From: CAWDLX01 sp963753485
GTDB lineage: Bacteria; Actinomycetota; Actinomycetes; Mycobacteriales; Micromonosporaceae
NCBI GenBank assembly: GCA_963753485.1
Contig: CAVWCL010000002.1
Coordinates: 104,855 to 168,854 of the forward strand
Length of the DNA stretch: 64,000 nucleotides
Direction: 5' to 3'
Part shown: in pieces, positions 18,182 through 25,827 of the stretch
Layout of the letters: every line of letters starts with the position of its first letter
How positions within the stretch are numbered: the stretch's first letter is position 1
Position numbers and translations under genes: made by a program
The notes under the pieces: model-generated
Database searches by the model: none
Told to the model about the DNA's origin: nothing
The model's input: the letters and a program-made list of their open reading frames with translations, nothing else

Positions 18182-18463
18182 ATGCCGCGCAGCTTGAAGA
18201 AGGGCCCATTCGTCGACGACCACCTGCTCAAGAAGGTGGAGGTGGCGAATGACAAGAACTCGAAGAACGTCATCAAGACGTGGTCGCGCCGGTCGACGAT
18301 CATCCCCGACATGCTCGGCCACACCATCGCGGTGCACGACGGGCGCAAGCACGTGCCGGTCTTCGTGACCGAGGCGATGGTCGGGCACAAGCTCGGCGAG
18401 TTCGCGCTGACCCGGACGTTCAAGGGTCACGACAAGGACGACCGAAAGAGCCGGCGCCGCTAG
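18182..18463 (+). CDS. rpsS: 30S ribosomal protein S19
   Basis: S19 binds the 30S head next to S13 and takes part in subunit bridges. The 93-residue start at 18182 begins MPRSLKKGPFVDDHLLKKV, the standard N-terminus, after a GAGGAGGG site; longer upstream readings in this frame are not natural. The middle carries RRSTIIPDMLGHTIAVHDGR and GHKLGEFALTRTF. Confidence 0.98.
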   Translation: MPRSLKKGPFVDDHLLKKVEVANDKNSKNVIKTWSRRSTIIPDMLGHTIAVHDGRKHVPVFVTEAMVGHKLGEFALTRTFKGHDKDDRKSRRR

Positions 18464-18493
18464 GCGGCACGCCGAAGGATGAGGGGATACCCG

Positions 18494-19117
18494 ATGGCAA
18501 CGAAGAGCGAGGCCGTCACGCTGCCGGGCGCGCGAGCGGTAGCGCGGCACGTGCGCATCTCGCCGACGAAGGCGCGCCGCGTGGTGGACCTCGTCCGGGG
18601 CCTGCCCGCCCAGGAGGCGCTGACGGTGCTCCGCTTCGCCCCGCAGGCCGCGAGCGAGCAGGTGTACAAGGTGTTGGCCAGCGCGGTCGCCAACGCCGAG
18701 AACAACGAGCGGCTGGACCCCGACTCATTGCTGGTACGGGCCGCCTATGTCGACGAGGGTCCGACCCTCAAGCGATTCCGCCCGCGAGCGCAGGGCCGCG
18801 CGTACCGCATCCGCAAGCGCACCTGCCACATCACGGTGGAGGTGGAGAGCGTGGTCGTCGCCGCCCCGCCGCGCCGCGCGGCGAAGGCCGCCGCGAAGAG
18901 TGCGCCGGCGAAGGCGACCGCGACCAAGGCCGCGAGCAAGGCGAGCGCGACCAGGGCCACGGCCGCCGACGTGACCGAGACCGGCCCGGACGCGGTGAAG
19001 AAGGCGCCCGGCGAGAAGGCCACGAAGGCCGCCGGTGAGTCCAAGGTACCCGCGGACGCGGTAAAGAAGGCGCCGGGCAAGAAGGCCGCGAAGGCCGCCG
19101 AGGAGGAGACCGAGTAA
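18494..19117 (+). CDS. rplV: 50S ribosomal protein L22 with long Ala/Lys tail
   Basis: L22 lines the exit tunnel. The start at 18494 is preferred over the in-frame ATG at 18479 because a GAGGGG site sits seven bases before it. This gives 207 residues: a normal L22 core (ARAVARHVRISPTKARRVVDL to KRTCHITVEVE, about 120 residues) plus about 85 residues of Ala/Lys-rich tail. The tail contains a near-repeat of the block DAVKKAPG-KA-KAA. The tail is probably disordered and RNA-facing. The stop overlaps the rpsC ATG by one base. Confidence 0.95.
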   Translation: MATKSEAVTLPGARAVARHVRISPTKARRVVDLVRGLPAQEALTVLRFAPQAASEQVYKVLASAVANAENNERLDPDSLLVRAAYVDEGPTLKRFRPRAQGRAYRIRKRTCHITVEVESVVVAAPPRRAAKAAAKSAPAKATATKAASKASATRATAADVTETGPDAVKKAPGEKATKAAGESKVPADAVKKAPGKKAAKAAEEETE

Positions 19118-19959
19118 TGGGTCAGAAGGTTCACCCGATTGGGTTCCGGCTCGGCATCTCGACCGACTGGAAGTCACGCTGGTACGCGGACAAGCTCTAC
19201 CGCGACTACATCGCCGAGGACGTGCGCATCCGCAAGATGATGTCCAAGGGCCTCGAGCGCGCCGGTATCTCCAAGGTGGACATCGAGCGCACCCGCGACC
19301 GGGTCCGCATCGACATCCACACCGCGCGGCCCGGCATCGTCATCGGCCGCAAGGGCGCCGAGGCCGACCGGATCCGCAGCGAGCTGGAGAAGCTCACCGG
19401 CAAGCAGGTGCAACTCAACATCCTCGAGGTGAAGAGCCCGGAGTCAGATGCCCAACTCGTCGCCCAGGGGGTGGCTGAGCAGCTGTCCAGCCGGGTGAGC
19501 TTCCGCCGGGCGATGCGCAAGGCGATGCAGTCGGCGATGAAGAACACCCAGGTCAAGGGCATCCGGGTGCAGGTGTCCGGCCGGCTGGGCGGGGCCGAGA
19601 TGAGCCGGACCGAGTTCTACCGCGAGGGTCGGGTCCCGCTGCACACCCTGCGAGCCAACATCGAGTACGGATTCTTCGAGGCCCGCACCACGTTCGGCCG
19701 CATCGGGGTGAAGGTCTGGATCTACAAGGGCGACGCCGTCGCTGGTCAGGGTGACCAGCAGGCTCAGGTGCCGGGTCGGCCCCGCCGGGACGGCCGCCCG
19801 GAGCGCCCGCGCCGGTTGCGCTCGGGCGCCTCGGGGACCACGGCCGGGGGCACCGAGGCCGGCCGCGCCGGCGCGGCGGAGCTGGCCCAGGGCGCACCGG
19901 TGGAGATCGCCGAGGAGCCGGTGGTGCCGGCCGTGCCGGCAGAGAGCCAGGAGGGCTGA
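19117..19959 (+). CDS. rpsC: 30S ribosomal protein S3
   Basis: S3 forms part of the mRNA entry channel and has helicase activity with S4. It has 280 residues, with MGQKVHPIGFRLGI at the start, a KH domain (RPGIVIGRKGAEADRIR) and ARTTFGRIGVKVWIYKGD in the C-terminal domain. An extra tail of about 65 residues, rich in Arg, Gly, Ala and Glu, follows. The ATG shares one base with the rplV stop, and rplP follows after three bases. Confidence 0.98.
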   Translation: MGQKVHPIGFRLGISTDWKSRWYADKLYRDYIAEDVRIRKMMSKGLERAGISKVDIERTRDRVRIDIHTARPGIVIGRKGAEADRIRSELEKLTGKQVQLNILEVKSPESDAQLVAQGVAEQLSSRVSFRRAMRKAMQSAMKNTQVKGIRVQVSGRLGGAEMSRTEFYREGRVPLHTLRANIEYGFFEARTTFGRIGVKVWIYKGDAVAGQGDQQAQVPGRPRRDGRPERPRRLRSGASGTTAGGTEAGRAGAAELAQGAPVEIAEEPVVPAVPAESQEG

Positions 19960-19962
19960 GCC

Positions 19963-20388
19963 ATGCTGATCCCGCGCAAGCCGCCCAAGGGCTTCCGCAA
20001 GCCACACCACCCGGACCGGCACGGCGCCAGCAAGGGCGGCACCCGGGTGGCCTTCGGTGAGTACGGCATCCAGGCGCTGGAGCCGGCGTACGTGACCAAC
20101 CGCCAGATCGAGGCGGCCCGGATCGCGATGACCCGCCACATCAAGCGGGGCGGCAAGGTGTGGATCACCGTCTTCCCGGACCAGGCGTTGACCAAGAAGC
20201 CGGCCGAGACCCGGATGGGTTCGGGCAAGGGTTCGCCGGAGTGGTGGGTGTCGAACGTGAAGCCGGGCCGGATCCTGTTCGAGATGTCGTTCCCGAGCGA
20301 GGTGGTCGCCCGCGAGGCGATGCGTCGGGCGATTCACAAGCTGCCGATGAAATGCCGCATCGTGCGGCGCGAAGTGGGTGAGGGCTGA
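19963..20388 (+). CDS. rplP: 50S ribosomal protein L16
   Basis: L16 helps position tRNA at the A site of the 50S subunit. The 141-residue product begins MLIPRKPPKGFRKPHHPDR and has the KPAETRMGSGKGSPEWWV motif typical of the family. The last base of its stop codon is the first base of the rpmC ATG, so tight coupling is expected. Confidence 0.98.
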   Translation: MLIPRKPPKGFRKPHHPDRHGASKGGTRVAFGEYGIQALEPAYVTNRQIEAARIAMTRHIKRGGKVWITVFPDQALTKKPAETRMGSGKGSPEWWVSNVKPGRILFEMSFPSEVVAREAMRRAIHKLPMKCRIVRREVGEG

Positions 20389-20621
20389 TGGCGCAGGGCA
20401 CACCCGCCAACGAGCTGCGGGAGCTGGGCACCGAGGAGCTCACCGGCAAGCTGCGCGAGGCGAAGGCGGAGCTGTTCAACCTGCGGGTGCAGTCCGCCAC
20501 CGGACAGTTGGACAACAACCGCCGGCTGCAGGTGGTCCGGCATGAGATCGCCCGGATCTACACGATCATGCGAGAGCGCGAGCTCGGGCTCTCGGCCGAA
20601 CCGTCTGAGGTGACAGCATGA
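20388..20621 (+). CDS. rpmC: 50S ribosomal protein L29
   Basis: L29 is a small two-helix protein at the tunnel exit. The 77-residue product has ELRELGTEELTGKLREAKAE and FNLRVQSATGQLDNNRRL, followed by a ten-residue tail. Both ends overlap neighbours: one base with rplP and four bases (ATGA) with rpsQ. Confidence 0.97.
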   Translation: MAQGTPANELRELGTEELTGKLREAKAELFNLRVQSATGQLDNNRRLQVVRHEIARIYTIMRERELGLSAEPSEVTA

Positions 20622-20908
20622 GTGACGCCAGCACGACCGGCCAGCCCACGGTCGGGACCCGCGGCCGTCGCAAGACCCGCGAGGGGCTCGTGGTCAGCGA
20701 CAAGATGGACAAGACCGTCGTGGTCGTCGTGGAGGACCGGGTCAAGCACCCGCTGTACGGCAAGGTGCTGCGCCGCAACAGCCGGCTGAAGGCCCACGAC
20801 GAGAACAACGCGTGCGGCATCGGCGACCGGGTGCTGCTCATGGAGACCCGCCCGCTTTCGGCCACCAAGCGGTGGCGGGTGGTGGAGATCCTGGAGCGGG
20901 CGAAGTGA
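20618..20908 (+). CDS. rpsQ: 30S ribosomal protein S17
   Basis: S17 is an early-binding 16S rRNA protein. The 96-residue product has a short extra N-terminus (about 15 residues) before the S17 core: GLVVSDKMDKTVVVVVEDRV, HPLYGKVLRRNSRLKAHDE and GDRVLLMETRPLSATKRWRV. The ATG overlaps the rpmC stop. A 76-base gap before rplN holds no gene. Confidence 0.97.
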   Translation: MSDASTTGQPTVGTRGRRKTREGLVVSDKMDKTVVVVVEDRVKHPLYGKVLRRNSRLKAHDENNACGIGDRVLLMETRPLSATKRWRVVEILERAK

Positions 20909-20990
20909 TGGCGACGCCCGGCCTCCGGTCGGGCGCGGGTTCCGCCAAGCTCCGGGTCCCCCGGAGAACTGGCAGACAGAGGAGATGGAC

Positions 20991-21359
20991 GTGATTCAGC
21001 AGGAGTCGCGACTGCGGGTCGCCGACAACACGGGTGCTCGGGAGATTCTCTGCATCCGGGTGCTCGGCGGCTCCGGCCGGCGCTATGCCGGCATCGGCGA
21101 TGTCATCGTGGCCACGGTCAAGGACGCCATCCCGGGCGCGGGGGTGAAGAAGGGCGACGTGGTCAAGGCCGTCGTCGTGCGCACCGTGAAGGAACGGCGG
21201 CGCCCGGACGGGTCATACATCCGCTTCGACGAGAACGCCGCGGTGATCATCAAGGACGGTGGCGACCCGCGCGGCACCCGGATCTTCGGCCCGGTCGGTC
21301 GGGAGCTGCGGGACAAGCGATTCATGAAGATCATTTCACTCGCACCGGAGGTGCTGTAA
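20991..21359 (+). CDS. rplN: 50S ribosomal protein L14
   Basis: L14 lies at the subunit interface, contacting 16S rRNA. The GTG at 20991 is chosen over the ATG at 20985: AGAGGAG sits directly against the ATG, which is too close, but six bases before the GTG, and MIQQESRLRVADNTGAREI is the usual N-terminus. That gives 122 residues, the normal length. Motifs include GDVIVATVKDAIPGAGVKKG and GTRIFGPVGRELRDK. Confidence 0.96.
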   Translation: MIQQESRLRVADNTGAREILCIRVLGGSGRRYAGIGDVIVATVKDAIPGAGVKKGDVVKAVVVRTVKERRRPDGSYIRFDENAAVIIKDGGDPRGTRIFGPVGRELRDKRFMKIISLAPEVL

Positions 21360-21362
21360 ACC

Positions 21363-21680
21363 GTGAAGGTCAAGAAAGGTGACACGGTCGAGGTGCTCGC
21401 CGGGCGGGACAAGGGCGCCCGGGGCAAGGTAATCGCGGCCTACCCGGACACCAACCGGGTCATCGTCGAGGGCGTGAACCGGGTGAAGAAGCACACCCGC
21501 ATCAGCACCACGCAGCGGGGCGCGAAGACCGGCGGCATCATCACCCAGGAAGCGTCGATCCACGCCTCGAACGTGATGGTGGTGGACCCGGACGGGCAGC
21601 GCAGCCGGGTCGGCTACCGGGTGGACGAGAACGGCCACAAGGTCAGGATCGCTCGACGGTCCGGAAAGGACCTGGCGTGA
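21363..21680 (+). CDS. rplX: 50S ribosomal protein L24
   Basis: L24 starts 50S assembly and lies near the tunnel exit. The 105-residue product begins with GTG and has the KOW motif KKGDTVEVLAGRDKGARGKV followed by VEGVNRVKKHTRI. It lies three bases after rplN, in the standard order before rplE. Confidence 0.97.
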   Translation: MKVKKGDTVEVLAGRDKGARGKVIAAYPDTNRVIVEGVNRVKKHTRISTTQRGAKTGGIITQEASIHASNVMVVDPDGQRSRVGYRVDENGHKVRIARRSGKDLA

Positions 21681-21714
21681 CCGCCGACGCACTCTTCTCC
21701 GCGGAGGCGGAATC

Positions 21715-22284
21715 ATGACAACCATGACCACCGCGCTGCCGCGGCTCAAGCAGCGCTACCGGGCCGAGATCGCGGCGGCGCTCACCGAGCAGTTCGGCTA
21801 CCGCAACCCGATGCAGGTGCCGGGCCTGGTGAAGATCGTCGTGAACATGGGCGTCGGTGAGGCCGCCCGGGACGCCAAGCTGATCGACGGCGCGCTCCGC
21901 GACCTCGCCTCGATCACCGGGCAGAAACCGCAGGTACGGCGGGCGACCAAGTCCGTCGCCCAGTTCAAGCTGCGTGAGGGCATGCCGATCGGGGCGAAGG
22001 TGACCCTGCGCGGCAACCGGATGTGGGAGTTCCTCGACCGATTGCTCTCGATCGCGCTGCCCCGCATCCGTGACTTCCGGGGGCTGGACGGGCGTCGCCT
22101 CGACGGACACGGCAACTACACGTTCGGTCTGACCGAGCAGTCCGTGTTCCATGAGATCGACCAGGACCGCATCGACCGGGTCCGCGGTATGGACATCACC
22201 GTAGTGACCACCGCCGCCACCGACGACGAGGGGCGGGCCCTGCTCAAGCTCCTCGGCTTCCCGTTCAAGGAGCTTGCGACTTGA
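21715..22284 (+). CDS. rplE: 50S ribosomal protein L5
   Basis: L5 binds 5S rRNA in the central protuberance. The 189-residue product has the motifs NPMQVPGLVKIVVNMGVGEA, QKPQVRRATKSVAQFKLREG and GNYTFGLTEQSVFHEID. It ends FPFKELAT. Those last codons and the TGA lie inside the first unit of a 32-base tandem array that fills the gap to rpsN, so the array probably arose by amplification of the gene end. Confidence 0.98.
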   Translation: MTTMTTALPRLKQRYRAEIAAALTEQFGYRNPMQVPGLVKIVVNMGVGEAARDAKLIDGALRDLASITGQKPQVRRATKSVAQFKLREGMPIGAKVTLRGNRMWEFLDRLLSIALPRIRDFRGLDGRRLDGHGNYTFGLTEQSVFHEIDQDRIDRVRGMDITVVTTAATDDEGRALLKLLGFPFKELAT

Positions 22285-22490
22285 ACCGGTGTTTGAGTAA
22301 GGAGCTTGCGACTTGAACCGGTGTTTGAGTAAGGAGCTTGCGACTTGAACCGGTGTTTGAGTAAGGAGCTTGCGACTTGAACCGGTGTTTGAGTAAGGAG
22401 CTTGCGACTTGAACCGGTGTTTGAGTAAGGAGCTTGCGACGTGAACCGGTGTTTGAGTAAGGAGCTTGCGACGTGAACCTGAATCAGAGC
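22267..22490 (+). repeat. seven-unit 32-bp tandem array at the rplE-rpsN junction
   Basis: Seven head-to-tail 32-base units run from 22267 to 22490. Units 1-6 differ only by one T-to-G change (GACTTGAAC to GACGTGAAC in unit 6, also in 7), and unit 7 diverges in its last third. Each unit begins AAGGAGCTTGCGACTTGA, so each carries a ribosome-binding-site-like AAGGAG. Unit 1 includes the end of rplE. A further AAGGAG just after the array is the rpsN ribosome binding site. Each unit also contains TTG-7 codons-TAA, but with only one base between AAGGAG and TTG this is unlikely to be translated well. Confidence 0.97.
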
Positions 22491-22501
22491 AAGGAGAACT
22501 G

Positions 22502-22687
22502 ATGGCCAAGAAGGCGCTGAAGCTCAAGGCCGCCATCAAGCCGAAGTTTGCGGTGCGGGCCTACACGCGCTGCCAGCGATGCGGTCGCCCGAAGGCGGTG
22601 TACCGCAAGTTCGGCCTGTGCCGGATCTGCATCCGCGAGATGGCCCACCGGGGCGAGCTGCCCGGCGTGACGAAGGCCTCCTGGTGA
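22502..22687 (+). CDS. rpsN: 30S ribosomal protein S14, zinc-binding type
   Basis: S14 is a late-assembling head protein. The 61-residue product starting at 22502 (MAKKALKLKAAIKPKFAVRA) is the short zinc form, with Cys24, Cys27, Cys40 and Cys43. Its ribosome binding site AAGGAG is six bases before the ATG and resembles the repeated unit upstream. A 108-base gap without a gene separates it from rpsH. Actinobacteria often keep a separate zinc-free S14 for zinc shortage; none is in this window. Confidence 0.97.
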   Translation: MAKKALKLKAAIKPKFAVRAYTRCQRCGRPKAVYRKFGLCRICIREMAHRGELPGVTKASW

Positions 22688-22795
22688 TCGCTTGAGCACC
22701 GTATCGCCGAGCACGGTGGCGCCCAGCACCGCTCCGTTGAGCTCTTTGCCGCAGGCCCACGAACGGGAACCGCGGCAAGAAAGGTACGACCAGAC

Positions 22796-23203
22796 ATGAC
22801 CATGACCGATCCGATCGCCGACATGCTCACCCGCCTGCGCAATGCCAACCAGGCGTACCACGACAAGGTGTCGATGCCGTACTCGAAGATCAAGGCGAAC
22901 ATCGCCGAGGTTCTCAAGGCCGAGGGGTACGTGGCCGCGTGGGCGGTCGAGGAGCCGGCGGTCGACGCCGTCGGCAAGACCCTGGTGGTCGAGCTGAAGT
23001 ACGGCCCGAGCCGCGAGCGCAGCCTGGCCGGGGTGCGCCGGGTCTCCAAGCCCGGCCTGCGGGTCTACGCCCGCGGCTCGGAGTTGCCACGCGTGCTCGG
23101 CGGGCTGGGTGTGGCGATTATCTCGACGTCCCAGGGGCTGCTCACTGATCGGCAGGCCCGTAAGCGAGGCGTGGGCGGGGAAGTCCTCGCCTACGTCTGG
23201 TAG
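22796..23203 (+). CDS. rpsH: 30S ribosomal protein S8
   Basis: S8 binds the central domain of 16S rRNA and in E. coli represses the spc operon. The 135-residue product begins MTMTDPIADMLTRLRNANQA and ends LTDRQARKRGVGGEVLAYVW, both family signatures. The ATG at 22796 is the usual start, and rplF follows after nine bases. Confidence 0.97.
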   Translation: MTMTDPIADMLTRLRNANQAYHDKVSMPYSKIKANIAEVLKAEGYVAAWAVEEPAVDAVGKTLVVELKYGPSRERSLAGVRRVSKPGLRVYARGSELPRVLGGLGVAIISTSQGLLTDRQARKRGVGGEVLAYVW

Positions 23204-23212
23204 GAGGCCGCC

Positions 23213-23755
23213 ATGTCGCGCATTGGTCGCAAGGTGATTCCGGTTCCGGCCGGTGTCGACGTCCGCATCGACGGCCAGACGATCTCGGTCAAGGGTCCGA
23301 AGGGTGAGCTGTCCCGGGTGCTCGCGGAGCCGATCTCGGTCGGGCGGGACGGCGACGGTGCGCTCGTCGTCAGCCGGCCCAACGACGAGCGCCGGGCCAA
23401 GGAGCTGCACGGCCTCAGCCGTACCCTGGTCGCCAACATGGTGGTCGGGGTGACCGACGGATACCGCAAGTCCTTGGAGATCAACGGAACCGGCTACCGC
23501 GTCCAGCAGAAGGGGACGGACCTCGAGTTCGCGCTCGGCTTCTCCCACCCGGTGACCGTGGTGGCGCCGGCCGGCATCACGTTCACTGTGGAACGTCCGA
23601 CCCTGTTCCATGTGGCCGGCATCGACAAGCAGCAGGTCGGTGAGGTGGCCGCGAACATCCGCAAGATCCGCCCGCCGGAGCCGTACAAGGGCAAGGGCGT
23701 CAAGTACCAGGGCGAGGTCATCCGCCGCAAGGCCGGGAAGGCGGGCAAGAAGTGA
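23213..23755 (+). CDS. rplF: 50S ribosomal protein L6
   Basis: L6 lies near the factor-binding centre of the 50S subunit. The 180-residue product has MSRIGRKVIPVPAGVDV at the start, GYRKSLEINGTGYRVQQKG in the middle and RPPEPYKGKGVKYQGEVIRR near the end. Its stop overlaps a GTG that opens a 28-codon repeat ORF running to rplR. Confidence 0.98.
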   Translation: MSRIGRKVIPVPAGVDVRIDGQTISVKGPKGELSRVLAEPISVGRDGDGALVVSRPNDERRAKELHGLSRTLVANMVVGVTDGYRKSLEINGTGYRVQQKGTDLEFALGFSHPVTVVAPAGITFTVERPTLFHVAGIDKQQVGEVAANIRKIRPPEPYKGKGVKYQGEVIRRKAGKAGKK

Positions 23756-23838
23756 GCCCGAAGGCGGAGCAGGACCGGGCGGAGCAGGACCGGGCGGAGC
23801 AGGACCGGGCGGAGCAGGACAGGGAGGTGGCGCGATGA
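23752..23838 (+). CDS. 28-codon repeat micro-ORF between rplF and rplR
   Basis: A GTG at 23752 overlaps the rplF stop (GTGA), and this frame stays open for 28 codons to a TGA that overlaps the rplR ATG (ATGA). The predicted peptide is a short lead-in, four copies of AEQDR (the last followed by EVAR) and nothing else. It would be strongly charged and helical. The exact stop-start overlaps at both ends suggest ribosomes could pass from rplF through it to rplR. The peptide itself may have no function. Translation is inferred, not shown. Confidence 0.45.
   Translation: MSPKAEQDRAEQDRAEQDRAEQDREVAR
23764..23823 (+). repeat. four-unit 15-bp tandem repeat
   Basis: Four copies of GCGGAGCAGGACCGG, the last ending ACAGG, run head to tail with a 15-base period. 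The period is a multiple of three, so copy number can change without altering the reading frame that links rplF to rplR. The rplR ribosome binding site (AGGGAGG) lies at and just after the end of the array. Confidence 0.95.
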
Positions 23839-24224
23839 CCGCGACACTGCTGAGGCGTCGCAGCGGGGTGGCCGCGCAGCGGGCAGTGGCCCGGGCTCGG
23901 CGACACTTCCGGGTACGCAAGAGCGTCGTCGGCACCGCCGAGCGGCCGCGGCTGGTCGTGACCCGCTCGCTGCGCAACATCACCGCCCAGGTGGTCGACG
24001 ACGGCCGGGGGCACACCCTGGTCTCGGCGTCCAGCCTGGACGCGTCGCTGCGCGGGGCCGACGGGGACAAGAAGGCCGTCTCGGCGCGGGTCGGCACACT
24101 GGTCGCCGAACGCGCCCGGGCGGCCGGGATCAGCAAGGTCGTCTTCGACCGCGGCGGCAACCGGTACGCGGGGCGGATCGCCTCGCTGGCCGACGCCGCC
24201 CGGGTGGCCGGACTGGAGTTCTAG
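23835..24224 (+). CDS. rplR: 50S ribosomal protein L18
   Basis: L18 binds 5S rRNA together with L5. The start at 23835 gives 129 residues. It has ARARRHFRVRKSVVGTAERP, a VTRSLRNITAQVVDD core and KVVFDRGGNRYAGRIASLAD, all typical of L18. Longer upstream readings overlap rplF in another frame and are rejected. A 76-base gap to rpsE contains a GC-rich stem-like CGAGCTCGCG but no gene. Confidence 0.96.
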   Translation: MTATLLRRRSGVAAQRAVARARRHFRVRKSVVGTAERPRLVVTRSLRNITAQVVDDGRGHTLVSASSLDASLRGADGDKKAVSARVGTLVAERARAAGISKVVFDRGGNRYAGRIASLADAARVAGLEF

Positions 24225-24300
24225 TGGTCGGCGCAGTCAGCGAGCTCGCGAGCCCCGCAGCCGCAATCAGAGGACATGGACGGGAAAGGGCGGACGGATA

Positions 24301-24954
24301 ATGCCAGGTCCACAGCGCCGGGGCACCGGATCCGGGAGTGCAGGCAGCGGGCCTGAAAGCGGCCCGCGTGAGGGTGGTGGCCGCGACGGTCGTGGCCGCG
24401 GCCGCGACGGCGGCCGCGGCCCCCGCGAGGCGGCCGAGAAGACCCCGCATCTGGAGCGGGTGGTGACCATCAACCGGGTGGCCAAGGTGGTCAAGGGCGG
24501 GCGCCGGTTCAGCTTCACCGCGCTGGTCGTGGTGGGCGACGGCGACGGCCACGTCGGCATCGGCTACGGCAAGGCCAAGGAGGTCCCCACCGCCATCGCC
24601 AAGGGGGTCGAGGAGGCGAAGAAGCACTTCTTCACCGTGCCCCGGATCGGGTCGACGATCCCGCATCCGGTCACCGGGGAAGCCGCCGCCGGGGTGGTTC
24701 TACTCAAGCCGGCCAGCGCCGGCACCGGCGTCATCGCCGGTGGTCCGGTACGGGCCGTGCTGGAGTGCGCCGGCATTCACGACGTGCTCTCCAAGAGCCT
24801 GGGCTCGTCCAACCCGATCAACATCGTGCACGCGGCGGTGGCCGCCCTGCGCGCGCTGGAGTCGCCGGAGAAGGTGGCCAGCCGCCGCGGGCTGCCGGTC
24901 GAGGACGTGGCTCCGGCCGCGATGCTACGGGCGCGCGCGGGGGTGACGGCCTGA
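24301..24954 (+). CDS. rpsE: 30S ribosomal protein S5 with Gly/Arg-rich N-terminus
   Basis: S5 helps maintain decoding accuracy and, with S3 and S4, forms the mRNA entry ring. It has 217 residues. The first 45 or so are Gly/Arg/Asp-rich repeats (GGGRDGRGRGRDGGRGPRE), a common actinobacterial extension. The S5 core follows: LERVVTINRVAKVVKGGRRF, GKAKEVPTAIAKGVEEAKK and GGPVRAVLECAGIHDVLSK. Its stop overlaps the rpmD ATG. Confidence 0.97.
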   Translation: MPGPQRRGTGSGSAGSGPESGPREGGGRDGRGRGRDGGRGPREAAEKTPHLERVVTINRVAKVVKGGRRFSFTALVVVGDGDGHVGIGYGKAKEVPTAIAKGVEEAKKHFFTVPRIGSTIPHPVTGEAAAGVVLLKPASAGTGVIAGGPVRAVLECAGIHDVLSKSLGSSNPINIVHAAVAALRALESPEKVASRRGLPVEDVAPAAMLRARAGVTA

Positions 24955-25139
24955 TGGCGAAGCTGAAGGTGACCCAGGTGCGTTCCCGGATCGGCGCGAA
25001 GCGCAACCAGCGGGAGACCCTGCGCACGCTCGGGCTGAAGCGGATCAACGACGTGGTGGTGAAGGAGGACCGGCCCGAGATCCGGGGCATGATCTTCACG
25101 GTCAGCCATCTGGTCTCCGTTGAGGAAGTGGCGTCATGA
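24954..25139 (+). CDS. rpmD: 50S ribosomal protein L30
   Basis: L30 is a small 50S protein. The 61-residue product MAKLKVTQVRSRIGAKRNQR onward contains LRTLGLKRINDVVVKEDRPE, the family signature. It starts at an ATG sharing a base with the rpsE stop and ends with an ATGA overlap onto rplO, so all three are probably coupled. Confidence 0.96.
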   Translation: MAKLKVTQVRSRIGAKRNQRETLRTLGLKRINDVVVKEDRPEIRGMIFTVSHLVSVEEVAS

Positions 25140-25579
25140 CGATCAAAGTGCACCATCTCCGCCCGGCGCCCGGCGCCCGGACCGACCGGACCAGAGTAGG
25201 TCGTGGCGAGGGTTCCAAGGGTAAGAGCGCGGGGCGCGGGACCAAGGGCTCGAAGGCTCGCCGCAACATCTCGGCGGCGTTCGAAGGCGGCCAGATGCCG
25301 ATTCACATGCGCCTGCCGAAGCTCAAGGGATTCAAGAACCGGTTCCGGGTCGAGTTCCAGGTGGTGAACCTCGACCGCCTGGCCGAGCTCTTCCCCGCCG
25401 GTGGCGAGATCGGCCCGGCCCAGCTGGTCGAGGCGGGCGCTGTCCGCAAGGGCCGGCCGGTCAAGGTGCTCGGCGACGGCGAACTCGGCGGGGTCCGCCT
25501 GGCCGTCTCAGCGCACGCCTTCAGTGTCGCCGCCCGGGAGAAGATCACGGCGGCTGGTGGCGCTGCCATTCAACTGTAA
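25136..25579 (+). CDS. rplO: 50S ribosomal protein L15
   Basis: L15 is a late-assembling 50S protein. The 147-residue product has the Gly-rich start VGRGEGSKGKSAGRGTKGSK, GGQMPIHMRLPKLKGFKN, and AVSAHAFSVAAREKITAAGG near the end. It is the last gene before the secY block; a hairpin follows 19 bases after its stop. Confidence 0.97.
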   Translation: MTIKVHHLRPAPGARTDRTRVGRGEGSKGKSAGRGTKGSKARRNISAAFEGGQMPIHMRLPKLKGFKNRFRVEFQVVNLDRLAELFPAGGEIGPAQLVEAGAVRKGRPVKVLGDGELGGVRLAVSAHAFSVAAREKITAAGGAAIQL

Positions 25580-25598
25580 GAATGTGTATGGCCGGGCG

Positions 25599-25634
25599 TG
25601 ACGGTGCCCACCAGCCGCGGGCCGGTGGGCGTCA
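25599..25634 (+). terminator. hairpin between rplO and secY
   Basis: TGACG-GT-GCCCACC at 25599-25612 pairs with GGTGGGC-GTCA at 25624-25634. It lies early in the 248-base gap before secY. A 17-base palindrome at 25732-25748 (CCGCAGCT-G-AGCTGCGG) follows in the presumed secY leader. A possible -10 (TAGAGT, 25702-25707) lies between them, without a clear -35. Termination is likely partial, since secY usually also has its own promoter. Confidence 0.5.
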
Positions 25635-25827
25635 TGATCAACCGGTTGGCCGGGCGGGCCCACGGCGCTGCCCGACGACGACGGATGTTCGGCGGGGCTG
25701 TTAGAGTCTGCGAGCGCGGGTCCTCGTCGGTCCGCAGCTGAGCTGCGGCTCCCACCGGCCGGAGCAGCCCGAGAACCGCCCCCGCCGCCCGAGTGATCGG
25801 CGGCCGCAAAGCCGCAGGAGGAAGACC

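Noticed and set aside
22267..22490. CRISPR array
   Set aside because: The 32-base units are directly adjacent with no spacers between them, and no cas genes are near.
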